From Oscarella lobularis (lineage: Eukaryota; Porifera; Homoscleromorpha; Homosclerophorida; Oscarellidae), in contig NC_089180.1 of the NCBI RefSeq assembly GCF_947507565.1, positions 2,976,001 through 3,040,000 on the forward strand: a stretch of DNA of 64,000 bases. The letters are read 5' to 3'. The notes below the pieces were generated by a model, which searched no databases, had not been told where the DNA came from, and worked only from the letters and a program-made list of their open reading frames with translations. Both the position numbers and the translations under genes were made by a program. Shown piece after piece: positions 43,519 to 52,645 of the stretch (the first letter of the stretch is position 1; every line of letters begins with the position of its first letter).

Positions 43519-43603
43519 AATCCATCAAAGTGGGAGAAATTATTGGTGAAGGCCTATTTGGCAAAGTCCACAAGGGAGTGTATATATAACCATAGATACT
43601 GAG
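43519..43603 (+). pseudogene. Orphan tyrosine-kinase glycine-loop exon
   Basis: After a cag acceptor the exon reads SIKVGEIIGEGLFGKVHKGV and then, after an extra TA, YITIDTE before a GAG|GTACGC donor. G-E-G-x-F-G-x-V-x-x-G is the ATP-binding loop of protein kinases, and the IKVGEIIGEG lead-in is typical of receptor tyrosine kinases. The dinucleotide insertion breaks the frame and no further kinase exons follow. Confidence 0.55.
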
Positions 43604-44059
43604 GTACGCAACTCACCCGGTCAAGTGACGTTTCTCTAACGTTCCCTTGATGCCATGCTTGTCGTCGGATTTTTTACACTCCCGGATATTGCGTGCGCGT
43701 TCTGAAAGAAAATTTAGCTATTTTACAATCCGCTCGAAGACAATCATCGAAAACCTCTCAGGGTAAACGGCTGCGATTAATTTTGTTCACTTTTAAGCAT
43801 CCACCATCGCGATATCATCCTCACGCGTGCGGAATATCTGCGGGCGCTCCAGCGCCCTCCGACCAGTTACATGCTCGATCAATCACTAGCTAATGTGTGC
43901 TGCATACATTGGGACATCGGTTCGGAGCAGTACCTTGCTGCTATCTGCTTTTCGTGAGACGCAGGAGACCCACCAAAACCGCGCGTGCGTCGCAGCTGCG
44001 GGCGCTTTTACGTCTTAAAAACGCGCTCTCCTTCTCTCTAATTTGTGAAAACGTTTCCC

Positions 44060-44445
44060 CTTTCATTTGTTGTGGAACTTCCGCGCACGACTCGTGGAAA
44101 TGGCTATCATTTTACTCGCTGGCCAGAGGCACTTGTTACAACCGACCAGACCAGCAAGACTGTCGCAAAAATTCACTTCGACGAAGTTATTGCACGCCAC
44201 GGGGTTCCACAGACGTTCCACTCCATCAAGGTTTGAGCTTTGAAAGTCGGATTATCCAACGTCTATGCCAACTGATGGGCGTTCAGAAAACCAGAACAAC
44301 TCCTTATCACCCGCAAGGGGACGAACTCGTCAAAAGTTTCAATCGATCACTGATTGGTATAGTGCGTCGCTACTGCGCAGATCGACCCCCTCGACACCTG
44401 GAGGACTTTGTATTAGATTTTTCTGACAGCGACGACCAGTCATAG
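44060..44445 (+). pseudogene. Ty3/gypsy integrase core fragment
   Basis: One frame reads HFTRWPEALVTTDQTSKTVA and FDEVIARHGVPQTFHS. A second continues GLSFESRIIQRLCQLMGVQK and TRTTPYHPQGDELVKSFNRS. This is the integrase core around the second Asp (eroded) and the Glu region. A frameshift sits at about 44230. Confidence 0.85.
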
Positions 44446-44468
44446 GCCTTGTAGTTAGCCTCGCGTAG

Positions 44469-44522
44469 CCAGGCCCTTCTCCCTGATCTTCCGTATAAAC
44501 ACGGGAGGGGAGAAGGGCCTGG
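44469..44522. repeat. Long perfect hairpin
   Basis: ccaggcccttctccc at 44469 pairs with gggagaagggcctgg ending at 44522, a 15-bp stem with a loop of about 24 bp. It could be a transposon subterminal hairpin. Confidence 0.85.
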
Positions 44523-44720
44523 TACTTCTAAGGTGCGAAAAGGTCCCCTTTGGGGCAGCAGTCAGTCATGTGCTTTTTTAAATAGTTGTCTTAACACCAA
44601 GGTAGTATCGCTCTCGTGCACTCGTCCTTAGGTCTCGTGGCTCTCGTGCTTCTCTTCGCTAGCGCACTTCCCTTGCAGGACCGCGTCTTTTAAAATAGAG
44701 CCGCCACTGACAACCTTGGC

Positions 44721-45474
44721 TTGCGACGTTCTACGGAACGACTTTCAGCTCTCAGACTTTCGTCTGAGGCAGTTAGATGCCATCCTGAGCATAGCGAGGG
44801 GGAAGACGTGGTAGTTCGTTTTGGAACCAATGGTGGAAAATCCCTTTGCTACCAGCTTCCACCTTGCTTACTTGGAAAGTCTTCCTGCGCTGTTATAGTT
44901 AGTCCTCTTAGCGCCCTGATGAGAGAACAGGTACAGACGCCAAGTGATGATCAACGACAGATACAACTTTGTCGAGCAGGTTTTCAAGCTGAAAAACCTT
45001 CAGATGTCCGCCGTAGCTTGCGTTACCGTTGCACAAGCCAAGCTCTTAACCGCTGAAGACTTGTCGACTTTTTAATACAGTACGTTACTAGAATAACTGT
45101 GGTTTTTCTTTATAACGTTTCCATGCTCAGTTTATTTGTCCCCTGAATGTGCGGTGCACTCATTCTGGCTTCAGACTAGGAAGAACTTATCTAAGTGTCT
45201 CGTCCTAATAGCAATCGACGAATCTCACTGCGTTGCAGAATGGTAAGCAATAGTTTAGAATTCACTAGAATGCCTGTACACAATCATCTAATTGTACAGG
45301 GGTGATGACTTTAGAGTGGACTTTAAATTTATTCGACGTCTTCGAGACGTCGCTGCATGCCCGGTCATGGCTCTAACAGCAACTCCCAACAAAACGTACA
45401 AAGATTACAATAGAATTGGGCTGAAAAACCCACATTTCGTCGTAACAACTATAAATTGTACATATGGTTTTTGA
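44721..45474 (+). pseudogene. RecQ-like helicase fragments
   Basis: The plus strand reads ALRLSSEAVRCHPEHSEGED, then TNGGKSLCYQLPPCLLGKSS and AVIVSPLSALMREQVQ (motifs 0, I and Ia of RecQ; the Walker A Gly-Thr/Tyr is altered). Near 45205-45245 it reads CLVLIAIDESHCVAEW (motif II, DESH for DEAH), and at 45292-45410 GDDFRVDFKFIRRLRDV and MALTATPNKT (motif III). Intervening stretches could be short introns or gaps. A stop shortly after motif III and a frameshift around 45050 argue against a working 3'-5' helicase. Confidence 0.7.
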
Positions 45475-45708
45475 AGCAATATCAAACGCACGAGGTTCAT
45501 CACTCATTTTACGTGCCTAATGCTTACACTTTCTATTCTTATTCGCTAGGCATCTCTTCAACCTGTCACGGAATCCCTGATTTCATGAAAAGAGAAGACA
45601 ATACGAGAAACATCGGTTTTTTGAATTAATGCACAAGCCCTATAGCCGTCACGTTGCCGCTTGCCGCCTCGTTTTCGAGAACAGATTTCACTCCAGCCAA
45701 GCTTTTAG

Positions 45709-45998
45709 GTAATGCCGTGACGGCGTTGCAGAGACAGCCAGCGCGTATCAGAAGGCCTCTGCAGCCTAACGGTGGGCTTATTCATAACCTTCTGCATCTC
45801 CGACAGCTCAGCTGAATGAACTGTGCTGCGCGCAGGGGGGTCCGTCACGAGCGTAATGCCGTGACGGCGTTGCCGAGAGACAGCCAGCGCGTATCAGAAG
45901 GCCTCTGCAGCCTAACGGTGGGCTTATTCATAACCTTCTGCATCTCCGACAGCTCAGCTGAATGAACTGTGCTGCGCGCAGGGGGGTCCGTCACGAGC
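45709..45998. repeat. 144-bp tandem duplication
   Basis: The segment starting gtaatgccgtgacggcgttg at 45709 recurs at 45853 with almost no change, each copy ending near gggggtccgtcacgagc. The short cgtgacgg/ccgtcacg words at the ends of the unit are inverted. No gene is evident inside. Confidence 0.93.
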
Positions 45999-46402
45999 GC
46001 ACGCTAGTGACACACCCTTTTTAAAGTCCTTTTTCTTGCTTCGTTTCGGGCGATACCTACTCGTTACGAGATCGAATCTGAATAAAGTACGAATAAGATT
46101 ACTGACGTGCGTTTTCGCGGCCTAAAACCTCACCCTTGTCGCGTTGCGCACGACCTACCTTTCGCGGCCTGCATCTCGGGCAGTAGTCCGATTCCAGTTC
46201 TGGAAGACACCGATTTCAACCGCCTACACAGTAGCCTTCTCTGACGCAGAGTGATGCGCTGTCTCTTGTCGTGTTGTTTGCTTTTTAACCCTGACGCGCT
46301 TCGTTTCGTTGACTGGAGCTAGAGTCCCGTATCTAGTTTGGAACACATCAACATTGGAACAAGCGGTTTACCTTTTAGAACGGACTACCGTTAAAACAGT
46401 TA

Positions 46403-47548
46403 ATGTCCAATTTAGATTCGAGAAACGAGTCGTACATGAAAATCGAACGAGAAGTAATTCAGCGCGAGTTGCAGCATCTTCGACGACAGTGCGCGGAAGA
46501 AGTGGAGAGTTGTGCTGAAGAGAAGCGTCGCTGGGAAGAGCAAGTAGCTCAAATGAGGTTGAAGAGAAGGCGTGGGCGCAGAAATTTTATTCTATATGAT
46601 GTTTTTGCAGAGAAGAGTTTAATCGAAATCAACGTCGTCTTGAAGAAGAAAATACTTCTATCAGGTTATTGATAATTATTTTATATCCCCACGTTTTCTG
46701 AATATGCTTTGACTATACGTCATTGATTTAATATGATGTTCTCCAGACAGGAATTTGATCAAGATCGGCGCCGTTTTGCAGAAGAGAATACGTCTATCAG
46801 GTTATTGATCAGATACTTATTCTACATCTCCAAAGTAATGATTTTTCAGGAGACAACTTGAGCAACGTACTCGAGACTTGGTCTCAGCAACTGAAGCCCA
46901 ACGTCAACTAAGGTAGACAATGCATCGTTGACTCCTCTTCCTTTTAGAATAATTTAATAATTGATATCAGAGAAGAAAAGGCGGTTGAAATGAGACGTGG
47001 TGAAACTCTTCAAGCGTCTCGCGAGGGAAAGCAGCTGAGGCCGATCGTCTTAGAGATCGCGAAACGGAAAAAGGAAGCAGCAGGTATAGGTTTTCATGAA
47101 GCGTAGTAACGTATTTTGTATTTCTTCTATATCATTTAGTTGGATTATTTCAATCAATCTTCAATCTCATTTGTGGTGGGTCTTCAGTGTTGTGTTTGTG
47201 ATTTTCGCTTCTTTGTACTTTGCAAAGACGCTGTCTTCCGGTGAGAACACCGTGGCAGATTCCTTTTATGGCGCACCTTGGAATGACTTTTCTCGAATTG
47301 TGTGCGAAGCCGGTTTTAGCAACTGGCATGACATAGGAGACCGTTTAGGATTTGACTGGGAAACGCTTCAAAGTATTCGTGAAAGCAATCGAGAGAGCAT
47401 CAACCAGTGTCGATCTCTTCTGGAAAAGTATGCGAAAGAGAATGGATACTCAAAAAGGAACACTCGCCACAAAATCGTTGATGCGTGCACTGCTGTTCGT
47501 ATAGGAGGTCGACTAGAAGAATTAGTAACAGAAAATGGTTATTTCTAA
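46403..47548 (+). CDS. Coiled-coil, transmembrane, death-domain protein
   Basis: Exons 46403-46557, 46611-46664, 46747-46800, 46850-46912, 46971-47083 and 47140-47548 with GT-AG introns of 49-82 bp. The first four encode an Arg/Glu-rich coiled coil; exons 2 and 3 (54 nt each) are near duplicates ending EENTSIR. Exon 6 encodes a hydrophobic segment (LWWVFSVVFVIFASLYFA), then a death domain of about 85 residues (WNDFSRIVCEAGF, NWHDIGDRLGFDWETLQSIR, ending RIGGRLEELV). Death domains assemble apoptotic and immune signalling complexes. The exons sum to 848 nt, so one base is out of frame. The break lies in exon 5, whose second half reads as coiled coil (KAAEADRLRDRETEK) in the shifted frame that also fits exon 6. 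It is either an assembly indel or a lesion. The real start may lie further upstream. Confidence 0.7.
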
Positions 47549-48053
47549 ATTAATTATTTCTTTGTTTTCTTACATTTCATTTTTTATGTGTTACGTGGTT
47601 TTACGTACGTACGTGTCATCACGATTGCGCTGATACAGTACACATATCTCTGACAGAAGGGATACTTCGCAAACGTTCTCCGTTCGCGTCGGTCACCTAG
47701 CTCTCCGACGCACCCAAGCGGCGCTCGATCGCCATCCATATATCCCTCCTCATGCGCGACGATCTACGGCGCGAAGGGTCGTCGCAACGACGTCGGTGTC
47801 CACGCGAGTTTCTGCGTCGACATGATCCCCTATTTTCGGCTCGCACGTCGTCTCTTCTGCTCCGCGCACTCTTTCGGCACGACGAGAAACGTTGGCACGC
47901 AAAGCTGCGCGACGATATGCGCAAGCGACAGGCGAGCGAAGGCAAAGAGCCGACCGCGGTCGACCCGAATTCGTCAATAAGGAAAGTTCGATTAGCATTC
48001 GAATGTTTTTGTCACTGCGCGTGCGCGTATTCGCGTAGAGATCGTTCTCAGAG

Positions 48054-49636
48054 ATGGCGGAGTTTGTTCCAAGCGACTCGACTGACGGTCAATCAAAGAA
48101 AGAACCCGAAACGCGATATGCCCATGAAAGCGCTTTGGTCGAGGGTCGTCTCTATCTCTTCGGTGGCTCTGATGGGTCAGAATACACTCGAACCTCTCAT
48201 ATCCGGGCAGCTTGGGAACAGGGCCTGCCCGGAATAAAGAGGTGCCCGGAACTGAGAGTACATGTATTTAACGCAAGGAACGTGCTGCACGCGACGAAAC
48301 GCCGAAGAACTGTTTGTTACTAAGCAATGTACTTCGCTCTAAGAGCTGCCCGGTCCTGGGAGGTGCCCGTAACTTAGAGGTCCGGATATGAGAGGTTCGA
48401 GTGTACTTGAATCGCGATGCAATCTGGACTCTGAATGTACGCGTTGCGGCGTCGGAAAGAAAATGGGTCTGTCATTTGGCTCGTGGCCCAACGATTCCTC
48501 CACCTTGCGAAGACGCACGATGTGTCGTAATCGACAAGATGATCTACTCCTACGGGGGAAAGAAGGAAGACGGAAGTTATCTTGGAATCGTTTATCGTCT
48601 CGATCCGATGAAAATGGAATGGATCGAAGTAGCCACGCTCATCGGAGGAAAGAAACCGGCCCCACGCTCACAGTGCTGTTTCTGTGTCATTGGATCGAGA
48701 ATGATCATGTACGGGGGAAAGAGCGATGACATTTCTCATGACCAACTCCAGTCTGGGGCAACTCAGACAGGACTTTACAATAATGAGATCTATGAATTTC
48801 AATTTGAAGAGGGAAATGAAAGAGGTTTTTAATTAACTATCACGTATTATCAAATTAAAATTCATCATAGGAATGTGGCTGGATTTGGAATTGAGTGGAA
48901 CGAGACCTCCACCACTTTGGGCTGCAATGGCTACAATTGACCAAAATCGAACATTTCTTCTTGGAAGGGATAGCAATGAGGAAAGTCACTCATTCATTTT
49001 GAATTTACAAAATAAAGTAGTTTGTAAATCAATAATGGCTAATACTAATATATTGGTTAGAGCTGGACAATAATTGATTTTGATGTGAACCCATCACCCA
49101 GAGAGGGTCATACAATTTGTCAATTAGTGAAAGAAGGATTAGAACAGAAATCACTTTGTCTTCTCATCGGTGGTGAGTTTATTAGTGCTTCTGAGTCTGT
49201 TTACGTTTTGGATATTGATGATAAGAAAGCGTATCAGGTTTGCCACAATGATATCCTCATTTTTTATTCACTGATTACTTTAGATGGACGTCAGTCAACA
49301 ATTTGAAGACGTTTGTTATCACACATCTCACTGTGTGCAGAACGATGACAAGACTACAGACGTTCTTGTTTATGATGAGGGTCTCAAATGTCTTCATCTT
49401 GGTACGGCTCATTAGTATAAATAATCCGCATTGAAGTAATCTCCAATTTAGATTCGAGAAACGAGTCGTACATGAAAATCGAACGAGAAGTACGTTCGTC
49501 AATGACAGCAATAGAGCGTCCGTCTCAAATTGGAAATCACGAAATGAAAAGAATTGAGCGCGAGTTGCAGCACCTTCGACGACAATGCACTCAATTGGAG
49601 GAAGAGGTGAAGAGTTCTGCTAAAGAGAAGCGTCAC
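48054..49636 (+). CDS. Kelch-repeat plus coiled-coil gene, interrupted
   Basis: Exon 1 is 48054-48184 plus 48406-48824 once the MITE and one TA copy are removed; then come 48871-49016, 49061-49237, 49284-49401 and 49452 to about 49636. Introns are 44-50 bp and all phases agree. About five Kelch-like blades are visible, each with a buried strand ending in GG or a variant: RLYLFGGSDG, MIYSYGGKKE, MIMYGGKSDD, TFLLGRDSNE and LCLLIGGEF. Kelch propellers bind protein partners. Exon 5 continues into DSRNESYMKIEREV and a coiled coil homologous to the first exon of the death-domain gene upstream. The coding sequence runs into a Helitron tail at about 49636, so any transmembrane and death-domain part is lost. 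The MITE disrupts the frame as the genome stands. Confidence 0.72.
48185..48403. mobile_element. TA-flanked MITE inside the Kelch exon
   Basis: Perfect inverted ends CACTCGAACCTCTCATATCC, continuing to GG, at 48185 and the complement ending at 48403, flanked by TA (48183-48184 and 48404-48405). At 219 bp it has no coding capacity and resembles pogo/Tc1-type MITEs. It sits between the codons of a Kelch blade. Confidence 0.93.
49452..49636 (+). repeat. Duplicate of the coiled-coil exon at 46413-46545
   Basis: ATTCGAGAAACGAGTCGTAC and the following bases match 46413 onward, and the gcgcgagttgcagca.cttcg segment matches again. The copy here carries about 50 additional bases in the middle. This is the evidence that the two neighbouring genes are paralogues. 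Confidence 0.85.
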
Positions 49637-49759
49637 TTATTTCATTTACACACCAGTAACTACAGCTTGGGCTCCAGGTTTAATAACTTAATCAGTAGTG
49701 AAAGATTTGCCGGAAAATGAAAATTCCCTACCCGTGCGAAGCACGGGTACAGCAGCTAG
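49637..49759 (+). mobile_element. Helitron 3' end (tail only)
   Basis: The last 120 bp match the 3' end of the complete copy that follows. It finishes with the hairpin cccgtgcgaagcacggg, a short spacer and CTAG before T, the canonical Helitron terminus. Confidence 0.85.
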
Positions 49760-50890
49760 TCTATACCTTTAAAGCCCAAACGACGCCATTGCCGATACGG
49801 GACCGAGCGCCACGTGATCGCCCTCGATAATTTTACGGTGCCGTCGCGTTCCCCCCGTGACCTGCCGGGACCGCGCGGCGATGACGGCGATGCCCCACCG
49901 CGAACGGGCGCCGTCGAACAGCCTGCACTAGCCCGTCGCTCGGCTTACGCGCTCTTAGTATGCGTAGCTTCGAGCGTACGCCCGAGAAAGGCCCCGCCGA
50001 GAAAGGCCCCGCAGTGAAGTCATCTCCGTCAGATTCCGGTAATGATAAATACCAGAAGTGATTAGCCTTCGTGGCCTCAAGCAAAAGCCGAAAAATGGCC
50101 ACATACGCGGTAGCGGGCGCCGTAGTGGAATCATTCCCGGAAAATTCCGGTACTGATTAGGAAACGTGAAAAAATCTTATTCGCCAAATTTATTATTTTG
50201 TGAATATATTATAAGAGGGGTGATTAGCGGACGCGCCCTCAGTAGGCCTCAAGCGGTCGCACCACAATGGCCTGCGGAGCGTTAGTGGGCGCCGCAGTGA
50301 AGCCATTGCCGACAGATTTTGGTGATGTTAAAGGGACGTCGGAAAATCATATCTGTCAAGTTTATTCCGCTTTGAATAAATTGTAACAGACCTGATTAAC
50401 CAAACCGCCCTTCACACCAGAAAATGACCTGCGGAGCGTTAGTGGGCGCCGCAGTGGAATCATCACCGGCAAATTCCGGTAATGATGGAGTGACACTGGA
50501 AAATCTCATTTATTCGGTAGTGAAAAATTATAACAGTAAACGGATTTGGCCCATGCTTATGTCGTACGTAGCCTCTATAGATCCAGCGGCCGTCCGAGAA
50601 TGACCATTAGAGTTAGTGGGCGCGCAGTCAAATCACCGCCGGCCGATTCCGGTGATGGAGAAGGGACCTCGGAAAACTCTGGTGAATAAATTATAACGTT
50701 TAAACTGATGTCGGTAAATCCCGTGTTTCAGATATCGAAACCTTAATTTACGGGTTCGATATTATAATTATTTGATTTATACACAAGTAACCATACCTTT
50801 GGCTCCAGGTATAATAACTTAATTAGTAGTGAAAGATTTGCCAGAAAATGAAAAATCCCTACCCGTGCAAAGCACGGGTACAGCTGCTAG
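49760..50890 (+). mobile_element. Non-autonomous Helitron, complete
   Basis: The 1131-bp unit starts with TCTATACCTTTAAAGCCCAA immediately after the previous CTAG and ends with hairpin cccgtgcaaagcacggg, spacer and CTAG. Open frames inside are shadows of GC-rich repeats (for example gggcgccgcagtg.aatcat words at 50300-50460). No Rep or helicase is present. Confidence 0.85.
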
Positions 50891-50894
50891 TATA

Positions 50895-51700
50895 TCTATA
50901 CCTTTAAAGCCCAAACGACGCCATCTATACCTTTAAAGCCCAAACGACGCCATCTATACCTTTAAAGCCCAAACGACGCCATTGCCGATACGGGACCGAG
51001 CGCCACGTGATCGCCCTCGATAATTTTACGGCGCCGTCGCGTTCCTCGCGTGACCTGCCGGGACCGCGCGGCGATGCCGGCGATGCCCCACCGCGAACGG
51101 GCGCCGTCGAACAGCCTGCACTAGCCCGTCGCTCCGCTTACGCGCTCTTAGTATACGTAGCTTCGAGCGTACGCCCGAGAAAGGCCCTGCAGAGCGTCAG
51201 TACTTGGGCACCGCTGGAATATTCCGGCGATGGTGCAGACAGTGACCCCGGAAATTAATTCCGTAGAATTCGTTCCGTGGTGTAAATGAAGTGATTGGCC
51301 TAGGCGTCCTTCGTGTAGCCTGTACAGATCTAGCGAACGCCCGAAAAGAGCCTGCGGAGCGTTAGTAATTAGAACAGAAGTCATTAGCCGCCGCGCCCTT
51401 CGTTGCCTCAAGCAAACGCCAGAAAATCGCGGTAGCGGGCGCCGTAGTGGAATCAGTGTGAATATATTATAAGAGGGGTGATTAGCCGACGCGCCCTGAG
51501 TAGGCCTCAAGAGGTCGCACCACAATGGCCAATGGAGCATTAGTGGGCGCTGCAGTGAAGCCATTGCCGACAGATTTTGGTGATGAAAGGGACGTCGGAA
51601 AATCACATCTGTCAAATTTATTCCGCTTTGAATAAATTGTAACAGAACGGATTAACCAAAGCCACCTTTACACCAGAAAAGGATAGTGGGCGCCTCCCTC
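50895..51700 (+). mobile_element. Third Helitron copy with reiterated 5' end
   Basis: The 29-bp 5' terminus (tctatacctttaaagcccaa plus cgacgcca) occurs at 50895, 50924 and 50953 in tandem before the body continues. The body matches the previous copy (for example the ccctcgataattttacgg and gggaccgcgcggcgatg segments). The right end dissolves near 51700 without the hairpin and CTAG. Confidence 0.8.
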
Positions 51701-52484
51701 AGCGGGTGATCGTCGTTTGTACTGGAGATATCCGTCAGCTTCGCTGTGCGTTTCAGATTAAAAATTCTTGCTTGGACAAACGCCCATAGATAGTTTTCAG
51801 GCTTAAAGTTTAAGCGTTAGTGTAGACATGCGGGCGCAGAAAATTTTCGGTATTATGCGCTGTCCTAAAATGCACGTCTTTTTATGTATCGCACTTTGAA
51901 AAATATTCTACTGAAAACGTTACGTCACAGTAGATAGCAACCCCGGATTAGGATCAACAGTTTCAGCATAGATATAACAGTACTATATAATATAACAGTT
52001 ATAACAGTATAATATAACAGTTATATCTATGGTTGCAGGTTGTCGCCAAGGATAAATAAACAGAACGGGCACGTAATAAATAGCGTTATCAAGGGAATGC
52101 AGTAAGGGAGCACGTTGGGTTTGTCGTGCTGCGAGCGAAGCCCGCAGCACGCAAATCCAACTGAGAGCTGATAATGGGCCTCGTGATCGAAGGGGCAGGG
52201 GTTGCGGTAGAGAGGTGTAGCTAGCTCTGAGTCACATAAAAGGTCAAATTAATTGCTGAAAATAAGGATTAGCCAACTAACGTCGTTAGGCAGTGTGATG
52301 GACGTAGGCTTTTCTAAAAGTAGAGTAAAAAGAATTTTAGATAGCGTGCTGAGGGTGTTAGGGGATCACATGATGGCTCACAAAATGCCATCATTATCTA
52401 GTTTAACGCCGTTCTCGACAATTTATACAGCTTTGAGGAGAAGATAGATCAAAATGGGTAAAGCCATTTCGCGTCTCACGTCGC
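51701..52484. other. No gene seen; short hairpins
   Basis: Includes an ataacagt-rich AT repeat at 51975-52030 and a hairpin cgtgctgcg..cgcagcacg at 52124-52150. Confidence 0.5.
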
Positions 52485-52645
52485 TCCGTACTTGGGGAGG
52501 GCCTGTTCAAATTGGCATTCTTGGCTCACCGTCTATTTATCAAAAGCACGGAGTGCTTGATGTTATTTCGAGGCGGGACTCATGCCAACACGCCTCCATG
52601 CTCTAATGATATATCGGGTCCGCTAATCGCGAACTTGCCCATTCT
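52485..52645 (+). repeat. Dispersed repeat; inverted partner at about 61905-62085
   Basis: cttggggagggcctgttcaa and the following tcaaaagcacgg.gtgcttga match the reverse complement of the 62085-61905 region. Non-coding. Confidence 0.75.

Noticed and set aside
47697-48050. Frames on both strands upstream of the Kelch gene
   Set aside because: GC-rich probable 5' flanking sequence; no domain and mutually overlapping frames.
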